Assembly (NCBI RefSeq): GCF_007997225.1
Contig: NZ_VORM01000008.1
Span: 1-64,000, forward strand
DNA: 64,000 bases
Source of the DNA: Subsaximicrobium wynnwilliamsii
Lineage (GTDB): Bacteria > Bacteroidota > Bacteroidia > Flavobacteriales > Flavobacteriaceae
Direction: 5' to 3'
Shown here in pieces: positions 16,901 to 26,597 of this stretch. Below the pieces are notes generated by a model that searched no databases, had not been told where the DNA came from, and saw only the letters and a program-made list of their open reading frames with translations. The position numbers were made by a program, and so were the translations under genes. How positions within the stretch are numbered: position 1 is the first letter of the stretch; each line of letters begins with the position of its first letter.

Positions 16901-18406
16901 GGTAAAGAGCCATTTGGACTGCAATTTTAAATTTGGGTCGCGTGTCAATATGGGCTGATCCAGTTTATTGTAAACGATTTCCTCCCATGATGCCGCCTTC
17001 CCCTTGCCGGGGATTTTCTTTTCTACCAACCGGTTTCTGTGGTCATATTTATATTGATACCCAAGTTCATTTAATTGACCGTTGATGGCCGATATTGTTG
17101 AAATCGATGCTTCCATTTTTGGCGGCAGTACATATGTGAGATTACCGTGAACGTCATAGACATAGTAGGTATCATGCGCCCCGTCGTTATAGGCCCGTTT
17201 CAGGATGACACGCCCCTGTTTGTCCTTGAACTCCTCCGTGGTGTGGTCAGTGCCACTGACCCAGTTTTCATCTTTGGTGATCGTCACGTACAGTTCGCCT
17301 GCCGCATAATGGTTCGTTCCGCCGGTCAGTGTTGGGACATATATGCCGCTCGAGAAGCTCAACGACACTTCATAGTACCGCACTTCATTGAGGGCATTGG
17401 CCCTGTATCCAAACTGTATCTCATGGCCGCTGCCCAAGGCCCAGTCGTTCCCCGGTGCCGCCTGTTTCAATACCCTGTTCAAGGGGGAGGCTTCGATCAG
17501 TTTTTCCGAATAGGGATTGGCAGTGTTTTCATATAATGACGTATTATAAAAATATTCTGTTGCCGGTTGTGCGTTGTACATCCAAGCGCCACCATTGCTC
17601 TTGTTGGCATAGGGAAGATACTCTTTGGCCTGCCTGCCCCAGGCATCATATTCCACATGGGTGATGATATCATCGCCATTGCCGCCCGCCCTGATGCCCA
17701 GACTTTGCTCTGCCCTGCCCAGACCATCAAAATAGGTCACGGATTCCATCTTTTGGCTGTTCTGTAAAGCGCCGGTACTGGTCACCGGGATCTCTGGCAT
17801 TATGGTATAAATATAATTTCTGTTGCTCAGCCCACAGCTCACCGAACTGACCGTATAGTTAACGGCAACAGCCGTACTCCAGTCACTGCCATATTTAGAT
17901 CTCAGATAAAGGGTTCCTGGAGAGGATAGATCTTTATATTGAGCGGCATCCAACGTACTTGTGCCCGTTGCGGTGCTTTGCCAATACCATTCATTCCCTT
18001 CAGGTGGGCTCGCTCTGGTCAATCGGGTACTGTTGCAGTTGTTGGTCACCAAGGGCATTTCTGGTACCTGCAATCCATTATTCGCTCCCAATATGGTAAC
18101 TGTTTCAGTATCTAGTATAATTGTTCTGTTTCTGAAGGTGATCGTTCCAGCCCCAAAAGCCCCCCATTGCACAATCGCTGAATACGTTGTGCCAGTTTGG
18201 GAAGACGACACTAAAGTTCCCCCGACAAGCTGCCAATTGGGGAACATTACTATTGTGCCATTGGTATAGGAATAGGCTCCTTGGCCATTGGGGGCTACCG
18301 ATAGGGAACCTGTGATCTGGGCATGGCCCGTCTGACAGGCGGCCAGGAGTAGAAGGCAGGCCGCCAATAGCCTGTTCTGGATACTGATCTTTGGTGAGTG
18401 CATCAT
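13997..18406 (-). CDS. YD-repeat (Rhs-like) protein with polymorphic C-terminal tip, locus 1
   Basis: This 1469-residue secreted protein starts with a signal peptide ending near AACQTGHAQ. Residues ~190-330 contain the DUF6443-type segment (YTIMPEIPVTSTGALQNSQK). It is followed by a long run of YD repeats (YNKLDQPILTRDP, YDVKGRPIYSVSKN, YDALNRITVGTANS) and the Rhs closing block YNGKEIQDELGLNMYDFGAR, then RWMNIDPLAEQMRRHSPYNY and the DPDG junction (around residue 1263). YD repeats build a hollow shell that encloses the C-terminal effector. The ~205-residue tip beyond DPDG (MAPLDWYQNIENSNYEYFEG to KEALKRLED) has no motif I recognise. Base composition drops sharply from the GC-richer core to the AT-rich tip, as usual for exchanged tips. 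It is downstream of two secreted partner genes and upstream of an immunity candidate. Confidence 0.88.
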   Translation of the reverse strand: MMHSPKISIQNRLLAACLLLLAACQTGHAQITGSLSVAPNGQGAYSYTNGTIVMFPNWQLVGGTLVSSSQTGTTYSAIVQWGAFGAGTITFRNRTIILDTETVTILGANNGLQVPEMPLVTNNCNSTRLTRASPPEGNEWYWQSTATGTSTLDAAQYKDLSSPGTLYLRSKYGSDWSTAVAVNYTVSSVSCGLSNRNYIYTIMPEIPVTSTGALQNSQKMESVTYFDGLGRAEQSLGIRAGGNGDDIITHVEYDAWGRQAKEYLPYANKSNGGAWMYNAQPATEYFYNTSLYENTANPYSEKLIEASPLNRVLKQAAPGNDWALGSGHEIQFGYRANALNEVRYYEVSLSFSSGIYVPTLTGGTNHYAAGELYVTITKDENWVSGTDHTTEEFKDKQGRVILKRAYNDGAHDTYYVYDVHGNLTYVLPPKMEASISTISAINGQLNELGYQYKYDHRNRLVEKKIPGKGKAASWEEIVYNKLDQPILTRDPNLKLQSKWLFTKYDAFGRVAYTGFMSGTSSRAALQTAANGTAAQYVTKGAAAITVAGTALYYPNNASVYPTSGITELHTINYYDDYTFDRDDLTLPGIADGQPVINHNDANKPLTKGLATGGKVRVLGTSSWITTLTGYDVKGRPIYSVSKNSYLSTTETATSKLDFVGKVDRATATHSKTGHATITTVDTFTYDDSGRLLAQKQKLDNILPEEFIVQNTYDALGQLTAKGIGGKTTQSRLQTVDYTYNIRGWLKNINDTDNLGSNLFGFRLNYNTASHGGTALFNGNIAETEWKTQSDNALRWYSYGYDALNRITVGTANSSNYDLTSVAYDKNGNIVNLLRKGHTAMDGNGIVTQYGTMDNLTYSYQPNSNKLMIVSDTGNDTFGFKDDHIGSGTDTSNDYTYDANGNMLKDLNKGIGTSTANGILYNHLNLPTQVKFNNSNTQKIDYFYDATGTKLEKVVTEGTNPVKRTKYAGNYVYEKTGSAADVLKFFSQPEGYVEPKIPGNYSLGFDYIYQYKDHLGNIRLSYMDAIGNYQNILDSDFETDFDGWVESGTVSYSRDNGRIKANVNAAWEGIRHNLTGIVTVAGETLKIKLDFDKGNTQSSVRLYLPEYDANNVLVRYNQLHSDLQTGYGDHTLTMQDSGNTIGSIRIDKDNTNTGIETYFYVGHVSLTFGELEIVEENNYYPFGLEHKGYNNIVSANSNSAASKYRYNGKEIQDELGLNMYDFGARNYDPALGRWMNIDPLAEQMRRHSPYNYAFNNPIYFIDPDGMAPLDWYQNIENSNYEYFEGSAEREGYTNIGASTDLAVGGGDNYSLNEDGSFQNNDTGESYKKGDELVVQESTGTEIISNLNTTEKASRFVSDIVAPFLELPQDIGAAIINQTNVVINEGFHEGTANDYDNVLIKNTYKFENWSFEKGRNTQSRGLSFEEGQEVINNTVSVVATPVKVVKNAVGNTVVKSAIKKGIKEALKRLED

Positions 18407-18413
18407 GGCTTTT

Positions 18414-18830
18414 CTATTGTTGGAAGTTGATCGAGTTTATGGAAAAGGTATAGTGCGCCACAGCGCCATCGACATCAACGGACAGGATCGCCGTTACACC
18501 ATTGGTTGTGCCCTCTAGAACAAAAGTCCCCAAATGGTCGCCGTCCATGGCAATGGTATGGGTCAGAGCTCCCATAAAGCTGGCCTGGTCCCATTCCCCA
18601 GAGGTGCCTGTGACCTGAAAATCGGTAATGTTCACAGTGCCATCATTCTCTTGTGTCCACCTCAGGCCGCTGCCCTGTAGAACTATGGCGGAGGCAATGT
18701 TGAGGCTCTGGCCGGAAAAGGAAACATTTGTGCTCTCTAAAGTAAAGTATACCTGGGAGGCTTGTGCCTGCAGGCGGCCCGAATAGATCATCAAGACCAG
18801 GATGATGGTCAGTTTTGGAAGGTGTCTCAT
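18414..18830 (-). CDS. Small secreted protein of YD locus 1
   Basis: This 138-residue protein has a signal peptide (KLTIILVLMIYSGRLQAQA) and an all-beta mature part (FTLESTNVSFSGQSLNIASA, later GVTAILSVDVDGAVAHYTFS). It lies 7 bp upstream of the large YD gene and downstream of the 1303-residue partner, all in one minus-strand operon. It has no recognised family. The content suggests a beta-sandwich carbohydrate- or protein-binding module, but that is a guess. Confidence 0.7.
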   Translation of the reverse strand: MRHLPKLTIILVLMIYSGRLQAQASQVYFTLESTNVSFSGQSLNIASAIVLQGSGLRWTQENDGTVNITDFQVTGTSGEWDQASFMGALTHTIAMDGDHLGTFVLEGTTNGVTAILSVDVDGAVAHYTFSINSINFQQ

Positions 18831-18884
18831 TTAAAATGGCTTTGGTTGTGGTTGTTTTTATACTGTCTGAATGTTTTCACTTGG

Positions 18885-21800
18885 CTATTGTCTGTAATGG
18901 TATTCTGTTTCGCTAAGGATCTTCCCGTCGGCGTCCTTGGCCTGTCTTAAACGGTTGAAGGCATCATAGTCATAATACACCGTATAGCCTTTGGGGTCGG
19001 TCATGCTGGTCAGCCCGACCAATGGATCGTAGGTGTAGGTGGTTACCATGGCCAAGGGCAGGGACAATCTTAAGGAATTCAAGGCAGTTCTTAGATTCTT
19101 CTCGTCACAATTCTCTGCATCCGTGCAATTGTCGTCATCAAGGTTGGACTTATTCTGTATATTGATTACCTGACCCGATACCTGTGCATAGACCGCATTT
19201 TCTATCTTCACAATCGGATATTGCTCGTTGTAACCCCAAATATATATGATGGGAGTGCCATCTTTTTGCCTGTATTGTAGTAAATTACCTTTATTATCGT
19301 ATTTTTCGTAAATGACATCTTCTTTTAAAGTTGCCTCTCCCTTCGATTTTGAAATAGAAGTCACTAAAGTTATATTTGCTGTATTGACGTTCTTAGCATA
19401 CGAATATTCTAAAGTAGAAAGTTTATTATTTTCTTTATAACTGTTAGCTTTTATAACAGTTGCCAATCGATTTTCTGCTCTTAAATTACTCATAAAAGGT
19501 TTACCGTAAACTTCACTATCATTAGGGTAAAAAAGACGGTTAGAAACCTCTTCGGTTTCATTTAGTAAAGACGTTGAAATTGTGGGAAGGTGGGTAATAT
19601 TGTTGTAAATTAAAATGCTTTCTGACACGACATCTCCGGAGTTCATGAATTCTGTTTTAATACTGTTCGATAATTTGGAAACCAACCCATGATGTAGTGG
19701 AAATAAATAAGGAAAATATGTATGATGGTCTGCGCCCCAAGGACCTTGCGTTGTATTTAAAAGGGTTGCTGCCACACCGCCATTTTGACCAATAATACCG
19801 TGAATTCCTATATTCATGAAGCTTGTAAAATAATCCAGTGGGACATCACCTTTAAGGAGCGCATAGGAATTTTCGGTTTTTTTAAGTAAGTTTTGATTTT
19901 GATTATACGTGCTTTCTTTTATGATGCTGCCATTTATATAACTATAGTCTAAACGTGTGGGTAAACCTAAAACAACAGTATTTTCTACACAGGCATCTCC
20001 CGTTCTACTATAAACTTTTCCTCCTGTACCGTCATCGCAGTCAAACATGCCTCCACCACCAAAACATGACCATCCTGTATCAAAGCCAAATATATGAATT
20101 GTACCATAGTTATCATTAGTGATACCGTCATACATAAATGGAAAACAAAAGCTGTCTTTAAAATACTTGTTCTTCAAATTATGGTATGTCCTATCAACGT
20201 GTCCTAATTGATTATTTAGATTATTGATTGGAAATTCTTGCACAAAAGAATATCCTATATGGCTGCCTTGTGCACTCGTATTGCCACCCACCATATTGTA
20301 TCCCTTAAAACTAAAATTATAACCACTAGGATTGAAAGAATGAAGACCTGCCCCTGAATTATGATAAATAAGGTCATCCATAAGCACACCCGAAGATGAC
20401 AAACCTGCGATGGCGCCTGTATAATTATATTTGTATTCTTTGCCACTAGCAAAAAGGGCATTGGCATCTTTGTTGATTATTTTTTTAATACGGGCACCTC
20501 CTACTTCGAAACGTTCGAAAAAGGCACTTATATTATTTATGTTTTCGTATGTTTTTACGAGTAAGCTGTTAGGTTGGAAGTAAGATGCCGGAATCGGTGG
20601 ATAATTGTTATAATCCTCTCCCGCTGGCAAAGTAGCCCATCTTCTTACAATTCTGAATTCCCCAGGTGGAATACTTATAGATTTTGAAACGTTGTTCGGT
20701 GGGCTTCCCTGATTGGAAGGAGCATCTCCGTAAGTAAAAACAACATATTCCTGGCCATTATTAATTTCTTCTACAACCAAAATCGGACGATTACCCCAAT
20801 AGCCAATTCCGTTCCATCCAGTATATGTATTGATAGAACCACTAATCTGTATCAAAGAAGGAAAACTAACTTCAAAAACTTCATTAATTACGACAGGTAT
20901 TATGATAGGGCTGCCCTGCTCAAGGGTGCCTTCCCGTTCAAAATAGTTATAATTAGAATCTTTTGAACATTTTAAATATTGGAAGGTAATATCAAATTTA
21001 GATTCATCAGTCATATCTGTCCAACGCATTCTTTGGGAGTTAGGCACATATTGAGTTACTTGAAATAAAGGTGGAGTATCTAAAACCACATCATGTGCTT
21101 CATACTCAAAGACTGTACTCCCCTTTGTCGGATAGACAATCTTATTTAAAAGGCCACGTTTACCGTATAAAAAATCACTGCTCCTATCTGCGCCTTTAAA
21201 GTTCATAAATGATTGCGCTGATGTTGACCCCGAAGGCGTGTTTATGTATTTTGTTATAAATCGCCCCAAGCTTGGATTATAAGTGTTATTATTTATTTTA
21301 CCATTGCTAAAGCCCCAAAAATCGACTGCATAACTATCTTTGGCAGGCAGTAAATTAACATCGCTATACTCAAAAGAATGAATTTGATCATTAATAGTGA
21401 CAGTATCCAGTTTAAGCCTTAAATAACGCTCCTTAATTGGGCTATTTATCTCATTACTGTTAAAATATGACTGACCAAAATCAACATTAAATACGTTCTT
21501 CCCCGAATTATTCTTAACGGAAAATCCGCTTAATTTCCACGGCAAGTAGGGTGTGTTAGTCCCACAGTTAGTTGTTGTTCCATGACACGATCTAATACTG
21601 CCGCTTTGTGATGTTGTTAGCACTTTGGTTCCAAAATTGTTTTGTGACAATAAGTTAATTGTACTTCCAGTACTCAAATCGAGTCTATTTTCCAAATGAA
21701 ATTCTACGGATCCAAAATTACCTGTTATGGACGTTAAATAATTGTTTTCTATTACAGTAAACGAGACATTGTAATTAGCTTTATGACCAATTAAAGTATT

Positions 21801-22796
21801 TTGTCCACTTACGCTATTATATTGTTCATTTGGCCAACCATTAAGAGCTTCGTTGCCTCTTATATTATAATCAAAACTATAATCGGGAAAGGTAAAATGC
21901 AGTCCTTTTTGATAATTGAAATTTAAAACGCGCCCTCTTGGCGAGGTAACATTGTCTAATAACCAAGTAGTTATTATTGACTCATTTGCTCTATGGGTTC
22001 TCGAGAAAATTAGAGCAATAGACTCAAGATAATCGGTTGGAGGTGTATTTTCAGACACTGTTGAGAAATTTGTATTTACTTCGTTTGTTTCAAAGTGAAA
22101 TTTAAACCCATTTTCGTCAATCAAGTCAAATGACATTGTAAGCAGGTCAAATATTATTTTCACATTATTACTATTAAATACTTTGGTTTGTAAAATATCA
22201 CCCGTTCCCTTTTTCTCTAAAATGAATGTATAGGATTGGCCCAATACACTAACATTGAATACGTCGGGCTGAGTATCTAGGTAGCTAGAACCATCGCCTG
22301 CAACCGAAGTGTTACCATAACTTTCATGAACATTTAAAATATCGTCAATATCTAAATATGGCCTATCCGCCCCTTCCAATAACCCCATTACTAGGGGGTT
22401 ATATATGTATCCATTATATGTATTATATAAATTTGCGTTTCGCTTACTGAAATCATCAATACCATAGACCTTTCTTGAAATACCATGGGTGGTGGACAAA
22501 TTCCAATTTAGCCCTACCCAGCTAGCTTCTTGAACTACTCTAACACCTCCAGTATCATAATTTAACTGTATTGGTATTTTTAAACCCTCAAAATCTATTG
22601 AATATAGGGGCAAAGACACGTTAGCCTTTCCATTATAGGGGGAAGCCTTTATATTACCATATCTACCCAAACTAGAAGCTTCAGGGCTAGAAGCTATATT
22701 TTCAGAAAGATAAAAAGGATCATTATTCCTAATTTCTTGCGCCGAAACACAATAAGAGATGATGAGAAAGACTGGTATAAAAATCGTATATTTCAT
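18885..22796 (-). CDS. Large secreted YD-associated protein (partner component, locus 1)
   Basis: This 1303-residue exported protein starts MKYTIFIPVFLIISYCVSAQ. The N-terminal block (SSLGRYGNIKASPYNGKANV, then SWVGLNWNLS) is the SpvB/TcaB-like beginning of the shell seen in the first component of split YD systems. The C-terminus carries YD repeats (YTYDPLVGLTSMTDPKGYTV, YDYDAFNRLRQAKDADGKIL). There is no C-terminal toxin or sorting domain. It is the first large gene of the operon leading to the tip-bearing YD protein and likely assembles with it. Its 3' part is GC-richer than its 5' part, suggesting mosaic origin. The 2550-residue protein of locus 2 has the same role and N-terminal pattern. 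Confidence 0.8.
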   Translation of the reverse strand: MKYTIFIPVFLIISYCVSAQEIRNNDPFYLSENIASSPEASSLGRYGNIKASPYNGKANVSLPLYSIDFEGLKIPIQLNYDTGGVRVVQEASWVGLNWNLSTTHGISRKVYGIDDFSKRNANLYNTYNGYIYNPLVMGLLEGADRPYLDIDDILNVHESYGNTSVAGDGSSYLDTQPDVFNVSVLGQSYTFILEKKGTGDILQTKVFNSNNVKIIFDLLTMSFDLIDENGFKFHFETNEVNTNFSTVSENTPPTDYLESIALIFSRTHRANESIITTWLLDNVTSPRGRVLNFNYQKGLHFTFPDYSFDYNIRGNEALNGWPNEQYNSVSGQNTLIGHKANYNVSFTVIENNYLTSITGNFGSVEFHLENRLDLSTGSTINLLSQNNFGTKVLTTSQSGSIRSCHGTTTNCGTNTPYLPWKLSGFSVKNNSGKNVFNVDFGQSYFNSNEINSPIKERYLRLKLDTVTINDQIHSFEYSDVNLLPAKDSYAVDFWGFSNGKINNNTYNPSLGRFITKYINTPSGSTSAQSFMNFKGADRSSDFLYGKRGLLNKIVYPTKGSTVFEYEAHDVVLDTPPLFQVTQYVPNSQRMRWTDMTDESKFDITFQYLKCSKDSNYNYFEREGTLEQGSPIIIPVVINEVFEVSFPSLIQISGSINTYTGWNGIGYWGNRPILVVEEINNGQEYVVFTYGDAPSNQGSPPNNVSKSISIPPGEFRIVRRWATLPAGEDYNNYPPIPASYFQPNSLLVKTYENINNISAFFERFEVGGARIKKIINKDANALFASGKEYKYNYTGAIAGLSSSGVLMDDLIYHNSGAGLHSFNPSGYNFSFKGYNMVGGNTSAQGSHIGYSFVQEFPINNLNNQLGHVDRTYHNLKNKYFKDSFCFPFMYDGITNDNYGTIHIFGFDTGWSCFGGGGMFDCDDGTGGKVYSRTGDACVENTVVLGLPTRLDYSYINGSIIKESTYNQNQNLLKKTENSYALLKGDVPLDYFTSFMNIGIHGIIGQNGGVAATLLNTTQGPWGADHHTYFPYLFPLHHGLVSKLSNSIKTEFMNSGDVVSESILIYNNITHLPTISTSLLNETEEVSNRLFYPNDSEVYGKPFMSNLRAENRLATVIKANSYKENNKLSTLEYSYAKNVNTANITLVTSISKSKGEATLKEDVIYEKYDNKGNLLQYRQKDGTPIIYIWGYNEQYPIVKIENAVYAQVSGQVINIQNKSNLDDDNCTDAENCDEKNLRTALNSLRLSLPLAMVTTYTYDPLVGLTSMTDPKGYTVYYDYDAFNRLRQAKDADGKILSETEYHYRQ

Positions 22797-22821
22797 AAAT
22801 GGTCAATTTTCTTATTTTGCA

Positions 22822-23232
22822 TTATACTTTGACTGTACATATTTCCACTGGATGGGTAGTCATAACACTAATGATTTCACCGCTAACGATATCTTTAACT
22901 TGGCAAAATATAGTTGAAACTGGTCTTTCATTTATTGAACAATCAAAAATTAAGGTGTAAGTGGTGTTATTAGAATAGTTCCCGTATTTTTGACCTTTTA
23001 GGCGCCAACGGTATTCGTATTTTTTAGATCCACCATAGGGATACACTTGATAGGTAATTTTTACGGGACTCACATATCTATCATACTCGTGCGCAATTGT
23101 TGCACTAAGCTTTTTTTGTTGGTCTTGATTTGATTGATAATGTAAAGGGTCTAATTTTATATTTTTGCATACAAAATTATTGTTTATAATAAAAAACGGA
23201 AATAACCAAATGAGGTTTAAAAGTGTCTTCAT
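22822..23232 (-). CDS. Hypothetical secreted protein of locus 1
   Basis: This 136-residue protein has a hydrophobic N-terminus (LLNLIWLFPFFIINNNFVCK) that may be a signal peptide. The rest is beta-rich (KITYQVYPYGGSKKYEYRWR), resembling an immunoglobulin-like fold of the kind found at the C-terminus of the 2550-residue locus 2 protein (YTYEWRWM). It lies 25 bp upstream of the 1303-residue partner and after a broken paralogue. Function unknown. Confidence 0.6.
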   Translation of the reverse strand: MKTLLNLIWLFPFFIINNNFVCKNIKLDPLHYQSNQDQQKKLSATIAHEYDRYVSPVKITYQVYPYGGSKKYEYRWRLKGQKYGNYSNNTTYTLIFDCSINERPVSTIFCQVKDIVSGEIISVMTTHPVEICTVKV

Positions 23233-23355
23233 GATTTTTATATTAATTCATATTGAATTTTGCACATTTGAAATGTAAATAATGGTAAACAATTCTGGAA
23301 TATTCTGTGATTACAAATAAACAGTTCCTAAACAATACATGACAAATAATTTTTT

Positions 23356-24123
23356 TTACAAATAATAGATTTGGAGTAAGCTAAATTGTTTTTCAAAAAA
23401 CAGTGGGTATTTGAGTTTATAAACATAAATCAGTCTCTTAATGTTAATTACTTTTTGATCTGATGAAATTATTTTTGGCTGAAGGGCGCCATTGATATTC
23501 AATATGATAAATCTACCCGTATGGCCAAAGAAACTAAACTGAAAAAGATCTGGCTGGTTATCAGCGTGCTGATTCCCATTGGCGGTTTCCCAAACAAACT
23601 CACTATAGGCCTCATATTTAGCATTCGAAATGTTTGAAAAATCAAGATTACAGAAATCATAAAAATCGTTGCTAAACGTACCTACATCGCCTTCCGCATA
23701 ATCGCTAGGGCTATTCACAGAAAATATTTCATCCGGCACATCCATAACCGTTCTTGAAACAACACTTTCAGCACTTAATGATCATCCAGTTCCTGTCCAC
23801 CCTGAGCGATCCGCCACTCTAATTCCTACAGGGTTATAACTTAAACCAATGTTGAAATTAAGATTATTTGAAACTTTTTTCGAGTATAAAGGAACGGATA
23901 TATCTGGAATACCAGTATAATGATCTACTGGTACTTCCTCAAATCTCATTAAGGTGGCAACTGTAGGGGATGGTGGTATAATTGTAGGCAAATCAGTTTC
24001 AATCTCATTTGATGTTTGACCAAGAGGTATTTGGGAATACCCCATTATACAGTGCATAATAATGACAAGAAACACAAAGCTTTTTTTCGAGAAAGTTTGT
24101 CGGACAAGAATAAAATTTTTCAT
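23356..24123 (-). pseudogene. YD partner-component N-terminus, interrupted by a nonsense codon and truncated
   Basis: The frame begins MKNFILVRQTFSKKSFVFLV and contains PVDHYTGIPDISVPLYSKKV, then LSYNPVGIRVADRSGWTGTG. A TGA at 23784-23782 sits where the family has Trp of GWTGTGWSL. The same frame continues at once (SLSAESVVSRTVMDVPDE) to a stop at 23356, so a single TGG-to-TGA change explains the break. Even if read through, the ~255-residue product is only the beginning of a >1000-residue component. It is a decayed copy upstream of the intact 1303-residue partner. The gap 23233-23355 holds nothing else. Confidence 0.85.
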
Positions 24124-24996
24124 TTTAAATTTAATTTAAATATTGGTGCGCTTAGAATTTATTATAATTCACAGTTACTCTTTCAATTATTGAATATTGT
24201 AATTTATTTGAATCCACTTCAACCATCAACTAGAGTCAAACCATTTTCAATTGTATATTTGATGTTTATTATTGGAAGAACATTTAAATTATTCAATTGA
24301 GAATAATTGGTATTTAACCTCTTTCTGACTCCCTTAAAACTTCGAATTATCTTTGTCTTAGCATGTATTTGCAAACCCAATATTTTTACATGAACAGGTT
24401 TGAAATAATAAGTACTTTCGCCGCATAGATTTGAAATTTTGATAAACCTGTTTTTCTTGAGATTATGTTTTCAACAAAGTCATTGGAACAACATCTAGTC
24501 TCAACCACTATAGATCACTATGATAATCCAAATTTAACGACTCAACGAATGTTAAGACTTATGTGCATTTACTATATAGAGTCATAGGAGTTTCAAATAT
24601 TCATAAAATCGCCTATTGTATTCAATCGCATGCCCCTTAGTAATGACTTTTCATACTGTTCTATAAACCCTAAAAAAACTAAGATTCAATTCAAACCTGA
24701 AGAACAATAATTGCCCCTATCTGGAAATCTTATTGGCAAATTGTTAAGCGGTTAGCAGTTCGATTATAGCTGTGCCAAATCTATAAAATAATATTAAAAA
24801 AAACACAGAAAACGCCTTACAATACCTAAGGCAACACCTTGCAGTTTTCAAGGCTCCACCTTATTTTTCAAGAGTAAATTTGCTAATGAACCTTCAAAAA
24901 TAAGCGCAGGTAGATTACATAGAAATATCCGTTATGTAATATGATTTTATAATTTTTAAAGAAGACACCATCATGAATTTATGGTAATTGAAGTCA
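24124..24996. other. Intergenic gap of 870 bp with one structured motif
   Basis: AT-rich DNA with no supportable gene on either strand. It separates the secretion operon (ending at 24997) from YD locus 1. The only organised signal is the double inverted repeat at 24814-24865, listed separately. A leader or promoter for the locus 1 operon is expected here but I could not fix one. Confidence 0.6.
24814..24865 (+). promoter_or_regulatory. Double inverted-repeat motif, copy 1
   Basis: GCCTTA-CAATACC-TAAGGC is followed by ACACCTTG-CAGTTTT-CAAGGCT and CCACCTTA. The second half recurs, with substitutions, at 58377-58405 and 59424-59456, next to the other secretion and YD genes. It may be an operator, an attenuator or a terminator for gspF-side transcripts; no poly-U tract of useful length follows on the minus strand. 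Confidence 0.5.
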
Positions 24997-26130
24997 TTAC
25001 CCCAACACACTACTCAACTTAAACATAGGCAGGTACATCGCAATCAAGATGACCCCTACCAACACCCCAACAATCATGATGATAAAGGGTTCCATTACAG
25101 TAGAAAGGAGTTTGGAGCGTTGTTGCACTTGGGTATTGTATTGCATATTGAGGCGCTCAAAGATAAATTCGTTTTGGTTGGTCTCTTCCGCTACCTTTAC
25201 CATGGCAACCATCTTGTCGTCAAAAAGCTTATGCGCTTTTAAACTCTCGCTTAGTGAGCTTCCTTGGAGAATGTCCTTCTCTACCTGTGCCAGTGCTTTT
25301 TGCAGGGGATAAAAATCAATCATTTGTTTTACCAACTGTATGCTATTGACCACAGGAACTTTGGACGCAGTCAACAAGGCGACCGCTTGAGTAAACTGGG
25401 ATAGATAGACCGTCCTTACAAAATCGCCAATAAGGGGTAGTTCTAGAATTAATTGATCTTTGGCTTTTTTAAACCATGGTTTCTTATTGAGGAAGGCTCT
25501 TGAAGCAACAAGCCCTATAAATAAAAGTAGTAGCACCCAACCGTAAGCTTTCAGAAACTGAGAGGCCGCGATGATTAGCTTTGTGATTGCTGGTAATTCT
25601 ACTTTTTGTTGTTCAAATATGTCCTGAAACATGGGCACCACAAACTGCAACATGAATATAACCACCAAAACTGCCGTACTTAAGATAATTATGGGGTAGG
25701 TCAACGCACTGATCAAGTTTCGGCGCTGCTCATTTTTTCTGGCAAAGAATGATCCTAACTGCATGCAGACTTCTGTAAGGCTACCCGTCTCTTCCCCTAT
25801 CTTAATGGAGAAATATTCATAGTCTGTAAATTCTTTCTGGTTTTTTAAGGCTTCAGACAAGGATAGACCCGAAACAATGGTTTCTGAAATAGTCCCCAAT
25901 TTAGTTTTGTGCAGCTTCTTTTTTGTCGAATTTTGAATCAATTCTAAGGCGTCCTTTAGGGTAATGCCCGCTTTTAAAAGTACTCCCAATTCTGTATAAA
26001 AATCCTCTTTGATTTTATTGGAAAATGAACTCCCAAAAAGCGTGATTTCCTTTTGCAGGAATGAGGTATCCATAGGACGTTTCTCCTTGGTCGTTTTAGT
26101 CGTTGCTATATTGTCAAGTTGAAATCCCAT
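24997..26130 (-). CDS. Type II secretion inner-membrane protein GspF/PilC-like
   Basis: This 377-residue platform protein would anchor the assembly ATPase and pseudopilus. It contains two GspF domains: LGVLLKAGITLKDALELIQN (around residue 48) with LKIGEETGSL-like SIKIGEETGSLTEVCMQLGS, and the second repeat QFTQAVALLTASKVPVVNSI with MVKVAEETNQNEFIFERLNM. Membrane helices are ISALTYPIIILSTAVLVVIF, AYGWVLLLLFIGLVASRAFL and EPFIIMIVGVLVGVILIAMY. The gene overlaps the stop of the upstream pseudopilin by one base. It is the last gene of the minus-strand secretion operon; its ATPase partner is on the other side of YD locus 2. Confidence 0.9.
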   Translation of the reverse strand: MGFQLDNIATTKTTKEKRPMDTSFLQKEITLFGSSFSNKIKEDFYTELGVLLKAGITLKDALELIQNSTKKKLHKTKLGTISETIVSGLSLSEALKNQKEFTDYEYFSIKIGEETGSLTEVCMQLGSFFARKNEQRRNLISALTYPIIILSTAVLVVIFMLQFVVPMFQDIFEQQKVELPAITKLIIAASQFLKAYGWVLLLLFIGLVASRAFLNKKPWFKKAKDQLILELPLIGDFVRTVYLSQFTQAVALLTASKVPVVNSIQLVKQMIDFYPLQKALAQVEKDILQGSSLSESLKAHKLFDDKMVAMVKVAEETNQNEFIFERLNMQYNTQVQQRSKLLSTVMEPFIIMIVGVLVGVILIAMYLPMFKLSSVLG

Positions 26131-26597
26131 TAATTGTTCATATAAAGCTTGGCATCATTCGTTTTGAAAACAAACAATTTTTTATTTTGATAGCTATCGG
26201 GCATTTCCAGTTTCATGGCATCAATATTACCTTTTTCTTTTTCTTCTGCATCCAGAAAAAATATTTTTTGTTTTATGTGTACAGAAAAAGTGTCCCTGTC
26301 CTTGATGATTCTTTTATCGTAAAAACGGTAGGAAATGGAATCCAATTCTGTTGAGAACTTCAGCTCATCTTCAAGTTCGTCATAAGTTATCTTAGAATAA
26401 CGATTGAAATCCAACCATAGCGAGGTTTCCAATGTATTCAATTCTAAATTGGTTTGATAATTACCTTGAATGGCCAACATTTGCCTTTGCACCAAAATTA
26501 GAACAGAAAATGCCAACCCCACAACAATGGTCGTCAAAATCAACACCACAATCATCTCACTTAGCGTAAATGCCTCTATCTTTTGTTTATCCTTCAT
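26130..26597 (-). CDS. Pseudopilin (GspJ/I-like)
   Basis: This 155-residue protein has a class III signal: KIEA then FTLSEMIVVLILTTIVVGLA, with Glu at +5 and Ala instead of Gly before the cleavage site. The periplasmic part (residues 40-155) has no recognised motif. It would be a minor component of the pseudopilus, processed by the prepilin peptidase encoded at 59895. The start overlaps the end of the previous pseudopilin by 11 bp. Confidence 0.8.
   Translation of the reverse strand: MKDKQKIEAFTLSEMIVVLILTTIVVGLAFSVLILVQRQMLAIQGNYQTNLELNTLETSLWLDFNRYSKITYDELEDELKFSTELDSISYRFYDKRIIKDRDTFSVHIKQKIFFLDAEEKEKGNIDAMKLEMPDSYQNKKLFVFKTNDAKLYMNN

Noticed and set aside
24016-24300. 94-codon plus-strand frame upstream of the locus 1 pseudogene
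   Set aside because: Mostly antisense to the signal peptide region of the pseudogene; no recognisable protein character.
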